Shown piece by piece: positions 41,841 to 50,330 of a stretch of 64,000 nucleotides of DNA (positions are counted from its first letter, which is position 1; each line of letters opens with the position of its first letter). Both the position numbers and the translations under genes were made by a program. The notes under the pieces were generated by a model that did no database searches, was not told where the DNA came from, and was given only the letters and a program-made list of their open reading frames with translations. The stretch comes from Kitasatospora mediocidica KCTC 9733 (GTDB taxonomy: Bacteria; Actinomycetota; Actinomycetes; Streptomycetales; Streptomycetaceae), in the NCBI RefSeq assembly GCF_000744225.1, contig NZ_JQLN01000007.1, forward strand, positions 558,001 through 622,000, given 5' to 3'.

Positions 41841-41893
41841 CGATCCGTCACCGTGCCGCCCTGGCACGGTACCCCGACCCGGGAGACCCTCGG

Positions 41894-43270
41894 ATGCCTA
41901 CCTCGCTCGATACGGGCAACACCGCCTGGCTCATGGCCAGCACCGCGATGGTGCTGCTGATGACACCGGGCCTCGCCTTCTTCTACGGCGGCATGGTCAA
42001 GACCAAACACGTCCTGGTGATGCTCAAGATGAGCTTCGTCTGCCTGGCCGTGGTCACCCTGCTCTGGCTGGCCATCGGCTACAGCCTGGCCTTCGGCAAG
42101 GACGTCGGCGGCCTCGGCCTGATCGGCACTCCCGAGCACTGGTTCATGCACGACGTCGGGATGACCAGCCTGTGGGGCTCCACCGGCATCCCGACCGTCA
42201 TCTTCTCCTGCTTCCAGATGGCCTTCGCGATCATCACGGTGGCCCTGATCAGCGGTTCCATCGCCGGCCGGGCGACCATGCGCGGCTGGATCTGGTTCGC
42301 GGTCGCCTGGACGCTGCTGGTCTACGTGCCGCTGGCGCACTGGGTGTTCGCGCCCGACGGCTGGGTCACCGCGCACCTGGGCGCGCTCGACTTCGCGGGC
42401 GGCCTGCCGGTCGAGATCAACTCCGGAGCGGCGGGCCTGGCCGTGGCCATCGTGGTGCGCAAGCGCAAGGACTTCGAGCGGGAGACCATCCGCCCGCACA
42501 ACCTGCCGCTCGTGGTGGTCGGCCTGGCGCTGCTCTGGTTCGGCTGGTTCGGCTTCAACGCCGGATCCGCGCTGCAGACCGGCGGCACTGCCCCGATGGC
42601 CTTCTTCAACACCCAACTGGCCGCCGCCGGAGCCATGGTGGGCTGGCCGCTGATCGAGAAGTGGAAGCTCGGCCACGTCGAGATGCTCGGCGTCGCCGGC
42701 GCGGCGGTGGCGGGCATGGTCGCGATCACCCCCGCCTGCGGTGAGATCTCGCCGATCGGCGCGCTGGCCGTCGGCTTCATCGCCGGTGTGGTCTGCGCCT
42801 TCGCGATCAACTTCAAGTACAAGATGGGCTACGACGACACGCTCGACGTGGTCGGCGTGCACGGCTTCGGCGGCATCGTCGGCACGCTGGCCATCGGCCT
42901 GTTCGCCACCGCCCAGATGAGCGGCAAGAAGGGCCTGTTCTACGGCGGCGGCGTCGGGCTGCTCTGGCGCCAGGCCGTCGCGGTGATCGCCTGTGCGGCC
43001 TTCTCCTTCGCGGCCACCTGGCTGATCGCCAAGGTGATCGAGAAGACCGTCGGCTTCCGCGCCGACGAGGAGTACGAGCACGTCCCGGGCCACGAGGAGG
43101 AGTTGGCCTACGACGACGAGACCATCGCGGAGATCCGGGCGCGGTTGGTGCAGGCCCGGGTGCCGGTCCCGGTGGGCGCGGGGGCGGAGTCGGTCGACCC
43201 GGCCGCCGCCGACCACCAGCTGCTCGCCGACCTGCGCGAGGTGCTGTCACGGCGGGAGCAGGAGAAGTGA
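41894..43270 (+). CDS. amt: Ammonium channel/transporter Amt with Glu at first pore-His position
   Basis: 458 aa. ATG at 41894. Eleven membrane helices, MVKTKHVLVMLKMSF, HNLPLVVVGLALLWFGWFGFNAGS. In AmtB the pore twin-His pair is VHINAG and GVHG; here the first reads PVEINSG (Glu174) and the second GVHG (His323) is kept. The same replacement is known from yeast Mep1/Mep3. A ~55-aa acidic C-terminal extension follows the last helix. Cotranscription with urease suggests handling of ammonium made from urea. Confidence 0.93.
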   Translation: MPTSLDTGNTAWLMASTAMVLLMTPGLAFFYGGMVKTKHVLVMLKMSFVCLAVVTLLWLAIGYSLAFGKDVGGLGLIGTPEHWFMHDVGMTSLWGSTGIPTVIFSCFQMAFAIITVALISGSIAGRATMRGWIWFAVAWTLLVYVPLAHWVFAPDGWVTAHLGALDFAGGLPVEINSGAAGLAVAIVVRKRKDFERETIRPHNLPLVVVGLALLWFGWFGFNAGSALQTGGTAPMAFFNTQLAAAGAMVGWPLIEKWKLGHVEMLGVAGAAVAGMVAITPACGEISPIGALAVGFIAGVVCAFAINFKYKMGYDDTLDVVGVHGFGGIVGTLAIGLFATAQMSGKKGLFYGGGVGLLWRQAVAVIACAAFSFAATWLIAKVIEKTVGFRADEEYEHVPGHEEELAYDDETIAEIRARLVQARVPVPVGAGAESVDPAAADHQLLADLREVLSRREQEK

Positions 43271-44613
43271 GCGCCCTCGACACGGGCAACAGCGCCTGGT
43301 TGATGATGGCCGCCGCGATGGTGCTGCTGATGGCACCGGGGCTGGCCTTCTTCTACGGCGGCATGGTGAAGACCAGCCAGGTCATCGCGATGCTCAAGAT
43401 GTGTTTCGTCTGTCTGGTCCTGGTGACCATCATCTGGTTCTCGGTCGGCTACACCCTGGCGTTCGGTACGGACGCCGGCGGGCTGGGCGTGATCGGCGGG
43501 CTGAACCACCTGTTCATGTCCGGGGTCGGGATGGACAGCACCACCGGCGGCGTGCCCACCGTGATCTTCTCGGTGTTCCACATGTCGTTCGCCATCGTGA
43601 CCGTCGCGCTGATCAGCGGCTCGGTCGCCGGCCGGGCGACCATGCGCGGCTGGATCGTCTTCGTCTGCGCCTGGACCCTGCTGGTCTACATCCCGATGGC
43701 GCACTGGGTGTTCGCGCCCGACGGCTGGGTCGCCAAGCAGGTGGGCGCGGTCGACTTCTCCGGCGGTACGGTCGTCGAACTGAGCTCCGGCGCGGCCGGC
43801 CTGGCGCTGGCACTGGTCGCCGGCCGGCGGCAGGACTTCGAGCGGACGAAGATCCGTCCGCACAACCTGCCGCTGGTCGTGATCGGCCTCTCGCTGCTCT
43901 GGTTCGGCTGGTTCGGCTTCAACACCGGCTCCTCGCTGGGCACTCCCGGCGCTGCGGCGATGGGCGTGATGAACACCCAGCTGGCGGCCGGCGCCGCGAT
44001 GGCCGGCTGGGCGGTGACGGTCTACCTGCGCACCCGCAAGGTCGGGCTGCTCGACATGTGCATGGGCGCGGTCACCGGCATGGTCGCGATGACCCCGCTG
44101 GCGGGCGGCGTGACCATGCTCTGGGCCGCGATCATCGGCTTCCTGGCCGGTCTGACCTGCGCCTTCGCGATCAGCTGGAAGTACCGCTTCGGCGTGGACG
44201 ACACGCTCGACGTGGTCGGCATCCACGGCTGGGGCGGCCTGTTCGGCATGGTGATGGTCGGCCTGGCCGCCACCGGCGCGATGACCGGCAAGAAGGGCCT
44301 GTTCTTCGGCGGCGGGTTCGACCTGCTCGGCAAGCAGCTGGTCGCCGTACTGGTGCTCGGGCTCTTCTCGTTCGGGATGACCGCGCTGATCGGCAAGGTG
44401 GTCGACCTCACCGTCGGCCTGCGCCAGCCCGGCGGCGCCGAGGAGCACGAGCAGGTCTACCAGAACGACTGGGACGTCCAGTTCAAGGAGATCGCGGACG
44501 CGCTGCGCGGCTCCGTCGACTCCGGCGACAAGCCCGACCCGGACGCCAGCGCGCTGCTGGACCAGGTCCGCCGGATGCTCGCGGCGGACGACCGGGAGCA
44601 CCTGGCCGACTGA
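43267..44613 (+). CDS. Second Amt ammonium channel, also with Glu at the first pore-His position
   Basis: 448 aa. GTG at 43267 overlaps the stop of the first amt (GTGA). Close paralogue: VVELSSG gives Glu171 in place of His; GIHG (His320) is conserved. Also a C-terminal extension ending LLDQVRRMLAADD, similar to the first copy. Two tandem Amts probably assemble as homo- or heterotrimers. Confidence 0.92.
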   Translation: MSALDTGNSAWLMMAAAMVLLMAPGLAFFYGGMVKTSQVIAMLKMCFVCLVLVTIIWFSVGYTLAFGTDAGGLGVIGGLNHLFMSGVGMDSTTGGVPTVIFSVFHMSFAIVTVALISGSVAGRATMRGWIVFVCAWTLLVYIPMAHWVFAPDGWVAKQVGAVDFSGGTVVELSSGAAGLALALVAGRRQDFERTKIRPHNLPLVVIGLSLLWFGWFGFNTGSSLGTPGAAAMGVMNTQLAAGAAMAGWAVTVYLRTRKVGLLDMCMGAVTGMVAMTPLAGGVTMLWAAIIGFLAGLTCAFAISWKYRFGVDDTLDVVGIHGWGGLFGMVMVGLAATGAMTGKKGLFFGGGFDLLGKQLVAVLVLGLFSFGMTALIGKVVDLTVGLRQPGGAEEHEQVYQNDWDVQFKEIADALRGSVDSGDKPDPDASALLDQVRRMLAADDREHLAD

Positions 44614-44624
44614 TCCCCCCGTCC

Positions 44625-44676
44625 CCGCGCGGCTCGTCCCCCCGTCGTCACCACACCCCGGGGACGAGCCGCGCGG
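44625..44676 (+). terminator. Hairpin terminator of the urease-amt operon, reaching into the next gene
   Basis: Perfect 17-bp stem: 44625-44641 (ccgcgcggctcgtcccc) with 44660-44676, loop 18 nt. The right arm codes for the last residues of the convergent ICMT-like protein, whose stop is at 44650-44648. Confidence 0.75.
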
Positions 44677-45220
44677 TCTGCGCCGCGTACTGCGTGTAGG
44701 CGTCGCCGAGTTCGGCGCTCAGCACCGCCTCCTCGACCTTGATCCGGTAGAGCACGCCGAGCAGGTTGCAGCCGCTCAGCAGCACCAGCGAGGCGACGTT
44801 CCCGAAGGTCAGCGCGAGACCGAGGACGGCCACCAGCGCCCCGGTGTAGGCGGGGTGGCGCAGCACCCGGTACGGCCCCGAGCGCACCACCTGGTGGTCC
44901 GCCTGCACGTGCACCACCCCGCGGAAGAACCGGCCCAGGCTGCGGATCGCCCAGAGCCGGAACCCCGCCCCCGCCCACAGCACCACCAGCGCCCCGGCCA
45001 GCGTCGCCGTCCGCCCGCCGAAGTCCGCCCCCGGCAGCGCGTGCAACGCCGCGACGGCCAGGACGTCCCCCACCACGACGCCCGCCGCGACCACGCCCAG
45101 TGACCGCCACTCGGTCCGCACGGCCCGTCCGCCGTCGCGGTACTGGCGCCACTGCAGCACCGCCTCGGCGGCGATCCACAGCAGGATGCTCAGGTTGATC
45201 AGGAGCGTGAGGAACCCCAT
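44648..45220 (-). CDS. Isoprenylcysteine carboxyl methyltransferase (ICMT)-family membrane protein
   Basis: 190 aa. ATG at 45220-45218. Four membrane segments, then the family signature QADHQVVRSGPYRVLRHPAYTGAL and RIKVEEAVLSAELGDAYTQYA near the C-terminus. Such bacterial proteins methylate small lipids or carboxylates using SAM; prenylated protein substrates are not expected. Substrate unknown. Confidence 0.85.
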   Translation of the reverse strand: MGFLTLLINLSILLWIAAEAVLQWRQYRDGGRAVRTEWRSLGVVAAGVVVGDVLAVAALHALPGADFGGRTATLAGALVVLWAGAGFRLWAIRSLGRFFRGVVHVQADHQVVRSGPYRVLRHPAYTGALVAVLGLALTFGNVASLVLLSGCNLLGVLYRIKVEEAVLSAELGDAYTQYAAQTARLVPGVW

Positions 45221-45378
45221 GACGGCCCGCCTCTCTCATTGACGACTCGTCACCAACCGTAAGCAGCAAGGGTGTCCACCACCTGGACCGCCGGGTGGAC
45301 TCCCGGGTGGAGTCCGCACCGCCTCTCCACCCGGGGGAGGACGCCGCGCCCTCACCGCGGGCTGCCATCATGATCGCC

Positions 45379-46311
45379 ATGTCCTCGCTGCTCGCCGCAT
45401 TCGTCCCGATCTGGATCCTCACCACGATCGGCTACCTGACCGCGCGCAGCGGACTGCTCGGCGACCAGGCGGAGGCGGTGCTCGGCCGCTTCGTCTTCCA
45501 CGTCGCCATGCCCGCCACCCTCTTCACCATGCTCGCCCGCACCCCGCTGACCGCCTTCGCCAGCACCGCGATGATCGCCTTCGCCGCCGGAACCGCCCTG
45601 GTCTGCGCCCTGGGCCTGCTGGCCGCCCGCCACCTCTTCCACCGCCCCCTGGCCGAGCAGGCACTCAGCGGCATGACCGCCGGGTACGTCAACTCCGCCA
45701 ACCTCGGCATCCCGGTCGCCGTCCAGGTGCTGGGCGACGCCTCGTTCGTCGCCCAGGTGGTGCTGTTCCAGGTGCTGTTCGTGACCCCGGTGATCCTCAC
45801 CCTGCTCGACACCGGCACCGCAGGCCGCACCCAGGGCGGCCTGCTCCGCGCCCTGACCATGCCGATCCGCAACCCGATCATCATGGCCTCCGCCCTCGGC
45901 GCCCTCTTCTCCGCCACCCACTGGCACCTCCCCGCCGCCCTCACCCACTCCTGCGACCTCCTCGGCAGCGCCGCCGTCCCCGTCGCCCTGCTCACCCTCG
46001 GCCTATCCCTGCACGGCCGCGCCACCGGCCGGCGCCTCACCGCCGAGGTCGGCACCGCCGTCCTCCTCAAAACCCTCGCCCAACCCCTGATCGCCCTCGC
46101 CGTCGGCACCCTCCTCCTCCACCTCCCCCCGCACCAACTCCTCGCCGTCGTCCTCTGCTCCGCCCTCCCCACCGCCCAGAACGCCTTCATCTACGCCCGC
46201 CAGTACAACCTGGATCCGAGCCTCGCCCGCGACTCGGTGATGTTCTCCACCCTGATCTCGATGGCCACCCTGTCCCTCGTCTACTGGACCCTGGGCCCCA
46301 CCCACCGCTGA
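45379..46311 (+). CDS. AEC-family (auxin efflux carrier-like) permease
   Basis: About 310 aa from ATG 45379; ATG 45370 and a GTG at 45295 are alternatives and no start has a strong ribosome-binding site. Ten membrane helices; GYVNSANLGIPVAVQVLG and NPIIMASALGALF are typical of the family. Exports organic acids or similar compounds; substrate unknown. Confidence 0.85.
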   Translation: MSSLLAAFVPIWILTTIGYLTARSGLLGDQAEAVLGRFVFHVAMPATLFTMLARTPLTAFASTAMIAFAAGTALVCALGLLAARHLFHRPLAEQALSGMTAGYVNSANLGIPVAVQVLGDASFVAQVVLFQVLFVTPVILTLLDTGTAGRTQGGLLRALTMPIRNPIIMASALGALFSATHWHLPAALTHSCDLLGSAAVPVALLTLGLSLHGRATGRRLTAEVGTAVLLKTLAQPLIALAVGTLLLHLPPHQLLAVVLCSALPTAQNAFIYARQYNLDPSLARDSVMFSTLISMATLSLVYWTLGPTHR

Positions 46312-46354
46312 AAATCGAGTGTCCGCAGGCCCCTGGGGTGGCTAGGTTTGGATC

Positions 46355-46891
46355 ATGGCGATGCTGACAGGCGGGCAGGACGATCAGGGCGTGCGGCTCG
46401 TGCCGTGGGATGCCTCCGGGCTGGAGGTGCTGCGGCGGGTCAACACTCCGCAGATGAAGAAGCACGTCGGCGGGGCGGAGACCGACGAGCAGGTGCTTGT
46501 GCGGCATCAGCGGTATCTGGACATCAACGCGTCGGGGCGGGGGCGGATGTTCGTCGTCGTCCTACTGCCGGAGGAGCTGGCGGTCGGCACCGTCGGCTAC
46601 CACGGGCGGGTGTGGCAGGGCGAGCAGGTGTACGAGATGGGCTGGAACGTGCTGCCGCCGTTCCAGGGGCGGGGGATCGCGGTGGCTGCGGCGACGGCGG
46701 CCGTGGCGAGTGCCCGGGCCGAGTGCAAGCAGCGCCGGGTGCATGCCTTCCCGTCGGTCGACAACCCCGCGTCGAACGCGGTCTGCCGCAAGGCCGGGTT
46801 CACGCTCGCGGGGGCCTGCGACTTCGAGTACCCGCCGGGTCGCCCCATGCGCAGCAACGACTGGTGGATGGACCTGACCGAGACCGGCTGA
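46355..46891 (+). CDS. GNAT-family N-acetyltransferase
   Basis: 178 aa. ATG at 46355. Acetyl-CoA loop FQGRGIAVAAATAAV near residues 108-122 and SVDNPASNAVCRKAGFTLAG after it, as in RimJ/RimL-type enzymes. Acceptor unknown. Confidence 0.87.
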   Translation: MAMLTGGQDDQGVRLVPWDASGLEVLRRVNTPQMKKHVGGAETDEQVLVRHQRYLDINASGRGRMFVVVLLPEELAVGTVGYHGRVWQGEQVYEMGWNVLPPFQGRGIAVAAATAAVASARAECKQRRVHAFPSVDNPASNAVCRKAGFTLAGACDFEYPPGRPMRSNDWWMDLTETG

Positions 46892-46906
46892 CCTCACTGT
46901 CGGCGG

Positions 46907-46946
46907 GACGCCGGCCGCCGCCGGGAGGACGGCGGCGGCCGGCGTC
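46907..46946. terminator. Bidirectional hairpin terminator
   Basis: Perfect 17-bp stem (46907-46923 with 46930-46946), 6-nt loop ggagga, between the convergent GNAT and S53 genes. Confidence 0.9.
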
Positions 46947-46964
46947 TCAGCGCCTGCGGTCGGG

Positions 46965-48350
46965 TCAGCCGAGGGCCGCGATGGCCGGGACGAACTTCGA
47001 GGCGTCGACCGTGCCCCAGCCGGTGGCCAGGTCGTAGCCGGGGGTCACGGGCTGTCCGGGGACGCCGTTGTAGGTGTTGGAGCCGCCGACCACGTCGGTC
47101 AGGCCGGTGCCGGGGGCGCCGGCCTGCTGGAGGGCGCCCAGCGCGTAGAGGCCGTAGTTGAGGTTGCCGAGGCGGTGGCCGGCCTCCTGGGCGGCGAGGG
47201 CGACGACGCCGGAGAAGATCGGGGTGGCGACGCTGGTGCCGCCCCACAGCTCCCAGCCGTTGTCGTCCGGGCCGAAGGAGTTGTACGTCCAGACGCCGGT
47301 CAGCGGGTCGCCGAGCATGCTGACGTCCGGGACGCCACGGGAGTTGCCGACCACGCCCGCCACGCCGGTCTGGAAGAGCGGCCGGTTGAAGACCTTGGAC
47401 TTGCCGCCGCCGGAGGCGCCGCTGTCCGTGCTGGGGTCGTCCCAGACGGTGTCCGGGCTCAGCCGGTTGCCGTTGTCGTCCAGTTTGACCGTGGTCGCGC
47501 CGACGCCGGTGACCAGCGGGTCGGAGGGCGGCCAGGAGGTCACCTGCTGCGGGTAGAGCGTGCTGCCGTCCGACTCGGCGTCGGTGGCGCCGTCGTCGCC
47601 GGAGGCGGCGAGCACGGTGACGCCGTGCGCGGCCGCGTCCTTGAAGGCGTAGCGCAGGTTCAGCAGGCTGGAGTAGTCGCCCTTGTCGAAGCCGGGGAAG
47701 GTGTTCTCGGTGGCGCCGAAACTCTGCGAGATGACGTCGCCGACACCCTGCTTGATGAGCGCGTCCTCACCCGTCATCATCTCCGGGAACCCGGTGGTGC
47801 CCTCGGTCTCCGAGACGCCGGTCTCCAGCAGCACGATGTTGGCGCCGGGCGCCATCGCGTGGGCCATGTCGACGTCGATCGTCGTCTCCTCCGCCCAGCC
47901 GGTCATGTCGCCGTTGGTGGGGTCGAACGGCGGCACCGTACCGGACTTGACGACCTTGACGTTGGCGCTCGGTATGCCGTACTGCGCGCTGTAGACGTCC
48001 AGGTCGTGCTGGATCGTGGGGGAGCCGAACGAGTCGACGATCACGATGGTGCGGCCGGCGCCGGTGATGCCCTTGGCGAAGAGCGGGTGCTCGTTGTAGG
48101 CCTGCTCCAGCTGGGTGGCGCCGTAGCAGGAGGACTGGAGCTGGGCCTGGCACTGCGCGATGCTGAGCGGGCTCGGGTACTGGTGCCCGGTGAGCCGGTG
48201 GCCGATGGCGGCGGGCACCGGGTGCGCCGATCCGGCGGCGGTGACCGTCAGGGCTGCCCCGGCCGTGCCCGCCCCGGTGAAGGCGGTGCCTGCGGCCAGC
48301 GCGGTGACGGCGAGTGCCGACATGGTGCGGCGGCGGGTGGTACGTCGCAT
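46965..48350 (-). CDS. Second secreted S53 family (sedolisin) peptidase
   Basis: 461 aa. ATG at 48350-48348 with AGGGGA upstream. Tat-like RRTTRRRT signal start, Ala-rich core. Catalytic Glu155/Asp159 in EETTID, Asp in AASGDDG, Ser373 in GGTSVAT, and GYDLATGWGTVDA at the C-terminus. Parallel to the copy at 5410 along its whole length (both have SETEG..GFPEMM and GRTIVIVD). Acid extracellular protease is the expected activity. Confidence 0.92.
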   Translation of the reverse strand: MRRTTRRRTMSALAVTALAAGTAFTGAGTAGAALTVTAAGSAHPVPAAIGHRLTGHQYPSPLSIAQCQAQLQSSCYGATQLEQAYNEHPLFAKGITGAGRTIVIVDSFGSPTIQHDLDVYSAQYGIPSANVKVVKSGTVPPFDPTNGDMTGWAEETTIDVDMAHAMAPGANIVLLETGVSETEGTTGFPEMMTGEDALIKQGVGDVISQSFGATENTFPGFDKGDYSSLLNLRYAFKDAAAHGVTVLAASGDDGATDAESDGSTLYPQQVTSWPPSDPLVTGVGATTVKLDDNGNRLSPDTVWDDPSTDSGASGGGKSKVFNRPLFQTGVAGVVGNSRGVPDVSMLGDPLTGVWTYNSFGPDDNGWELWGGTSVATPIFSGVVALAAQEAGHRLGNLNYGLYALGALQQAGAPGTGLTDVVGGSNTYNGVPGQPVTPGYDLATGWGTVDASKFVPAIAALG

Positions 48351-48583
48351 GGGTGTGTCCCCTGGGGGTGTTGGTGGATCCCGTCGACGACGGCTGGGAC
48401 ACATGAGACTGCATGGGAGCTAACGGGTCATCATCTTGTCGTACTTATGGGGAAGTCTTTGCCGTGGCGTGGCATGTACGGGGGGACGGGGTTCCGGAGG
48501 TGGGGAGCGACCCCGTGTGTTGGGCATATGGTCGGTCGCTGACTTACCGTGGCTATATCGACCATGCCTAGCCGGAGGACACT

Positions 48584-48688
48584 TTGCCGATCAGCTGGCC
48601 GCGTGGTAATCGGATCATGGCACCGGGCACCGGGCACCCGTTAGCGTTTGGACGCTGCTGTGAGCACCAGTCCCCCCACCGACACTGA
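48584..48688 (+). CDS. Candidate upstream small ORF overlapping the next gene
   Basis: 34 codons from TTG 48584 to TGA 48686-48688, with a very good GGAGG 5 nt before the start; begins MPISWPRGNRIMAPGTG. It runs 29 nt past the GTG of the downstream gene in another frame. The strong ribosome-binding site has no other obvious owner. Might be a leader peptide or a misread start; not otherwise supported. Confidence 0.3.
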   Translation: MPISWPRGNRIMAPGTGHPLAFGRCCEHQSPHRH

Positions 48689-50330
48689 CGGCAGACGCGA
48701 CCGCCGGTCGGTCCTGGTCGCGGTGCGCAGCGAGGCCGCCCTCTACCGGATGCTCGACGTCGTCCCCGTCTTCGCGGGCGACAAGCGCGTCGACCTCGCG
48801 TTCACCGTCGTCCCCGGCTCCGACTTCGCCGACCGCCTCCCCGCGCTGCTCGACGGCCTCGGCGCACCCCGCGTGAGCTGGCCGCAGGCCGTCCGCAGCC
48901 GGGTGGACCTCGCGCTGGCCGCGAGCCCGAACGGCGAGCTGCACCAGCTGCGCGCGCCCCTGCTGGTCGTCCCGCACGGCGCCGGCTTCAACAAGCGCCT
49001 GCCCAGCCCCTCCCCCGCCGGAGCCAACACCGCCACCGACGCCGACGCCGACCGGGACGTCTCCGGCCTGTCCGCGTCCCAACTGACGTACCAGGGACGG
49101 GTGGTGCCGACCCTCATCGGCCTCGCCCACCCCGACCAGGCCCGCCGCCTCGCGCTGGCCTGCCCGCCCGCCGCCTCGCGCGGCCGGGTGGTCGGCGACC
49201 CGTGCCTGGACCGGATGCTCGCGGGCCGGACCCGCCGCGAGGCCTACCGACGCGCGCTGGGCGCGACGGACGGCCGTCGGCTGGTCCTGCTCTCCTCCAC
49301 CTGGGGAGCGGCCTCGCTCTTCGAGAGCCTGCCGAACCTGGCCGCCCGGCTCCTCGCCGAGCTGCCGTACGACGAGTACCAGGTGGCGCTGGTCCTGCAT
49401 CCCAATGTCTGGGCGAGGCAAAGCAGTTGGCTGGTGCGGCACTGGCTGGCCGACGCGCTGGACGCCGGCCTGGTGCTGCTCCCGCCCGAGGAGGGCTGGC
49501 GGGCCGCCACCGTCGCGGCCTCCTGTGTGATCGCCGACCACGGCTCGCTGGCCCTGTACGCGGCGGCCCTGGAGCGCCCGGTGATGCTGACCGGAGACGG
49601 CGGGCGGGAGATCGTGCCGGACAGCCCGCTCGCGGCGCTGGCCGCCGCGGTGCCGCGGCTGGATCCGGCGGCCGGGCTGCGCGAGCAACTGGACGAGCTG
49701 CTCGACGGGTTCAAGCCGGCCGGCCCGGCGGCGGCCGCCGCGCTGGCCTTCGACCTGGTGGGCGGCTCGTCCGCGGCGCTGCGGGCCCTGGCGTACCAGG
49801 TGCTCGACCTGAGCGAGCCGAGCGGCCCTCCGGTGGTCCGCGCCGTGCCGGTGCCCAGCGTGCCGGTCGAACGGCCGCCCGCGCTGCGCAGCTGGACCAG
49901 GGTGGCGCCGGGCCGCGCGCCGGGCGCGGTCACGGTGACCGTACGGCGCTTCCCGGCCGCCGTGGCGCAGGTCGCGGCGCTCTCCGCAGCCGCCGGACCT
50001 CCCGGGGGCCGGCCGCACCTGCTGGTCGACACCGACCGCTGCGACGATCTGCGCCTGCTGATGAACGCGCAGGTGGTGGTGGCGGCTTCGGCGAGCACGA
50101 CGGCGCTGCTCGACGAGTACCCGATGGCCCGCGCGGCCGCCGTGCGGAGCGGGCCGGACGAGGTGACCCTCCAGCTGCGCGGCCACCCGGCCCGGACGTT
50201 CACGGGCGACACCGCCGACCTCCCCCTGGTGGCCTCCGCCCTCTACGCGGCGGGCGACGAGGCTGCTCCCGCCGCGGGCGAGACCACCGTCCTGAGCGGG
50301 AACCGGCGACTACTCCTGCGCCCCCGCTGA
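48660..50330 (+). CDS. GT-B-like protein resembling CDP-glycerol glycerophosphotransferase
   Basis: 556 aa from GTG 48660 (560 from TTG 48648; neither has a strong ribosome-binding site). Sequence: VLVAVRSEAALYRMLDVVPVFAG, LLVVPHGAGFNK, LLSSTWGAASLFESLPNL, VALVLHPNVWAR and CVIADHGSLALYAAALERPVML, the pattern of GT-B teichoic-type transferases (HPN and nucleotide-site H-G-S). Likely cytosolic or membrane-associated; donor and acceptor unknown. Its last 21 nt overlap the convergent NB-ARC gene. Confidence 0.65.
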   Translation: MSTSPPTDTDGRRDRRSVLVAVRSEAALYRMLDVVPVFAGDKRVDLAFTVVPGSDFADRLPALLDGLGAPRVSWPQAVRSRVDLALAASPNGELHQLRAPLLVVPHGAGFNKRLPSPSPAGANTATDADADRDVSGLSASQLTYQGRVVPTLIGLAHPDQARRLALACPPAASRGRVVGDPCLDRMLAGRTRREAYRRALGATDGRRLVLLSSTWGAASLFESLPNLAARLLAELPYDEYQVALVLHPNVWARQSSWLVRHWLADALDAGLVLLPPEEGWRAATVAASCVIADHGSLALYAAALERPVMLTGDGGREIVPDSPLAALAAAVPRLDPAAGLREQLDELLDGFKPAGPAAAAALAFDLVGGSSAALRALAYQVLDLSEPSGPPVVRAVPVPSVPVERPPALRSWTRVAPGRAPGAVTVTVRRFPAAVAQVAALSAAAGPPGGRPHLLVDTDRCDDLRLLMNAQVVVAASASTTALLDEYPMARAAAVRSGPDEVTLQLRGHPARTFTGDTADLPLVASALYAAGDEAAPAAGETTVLSGNRRLLLRPR

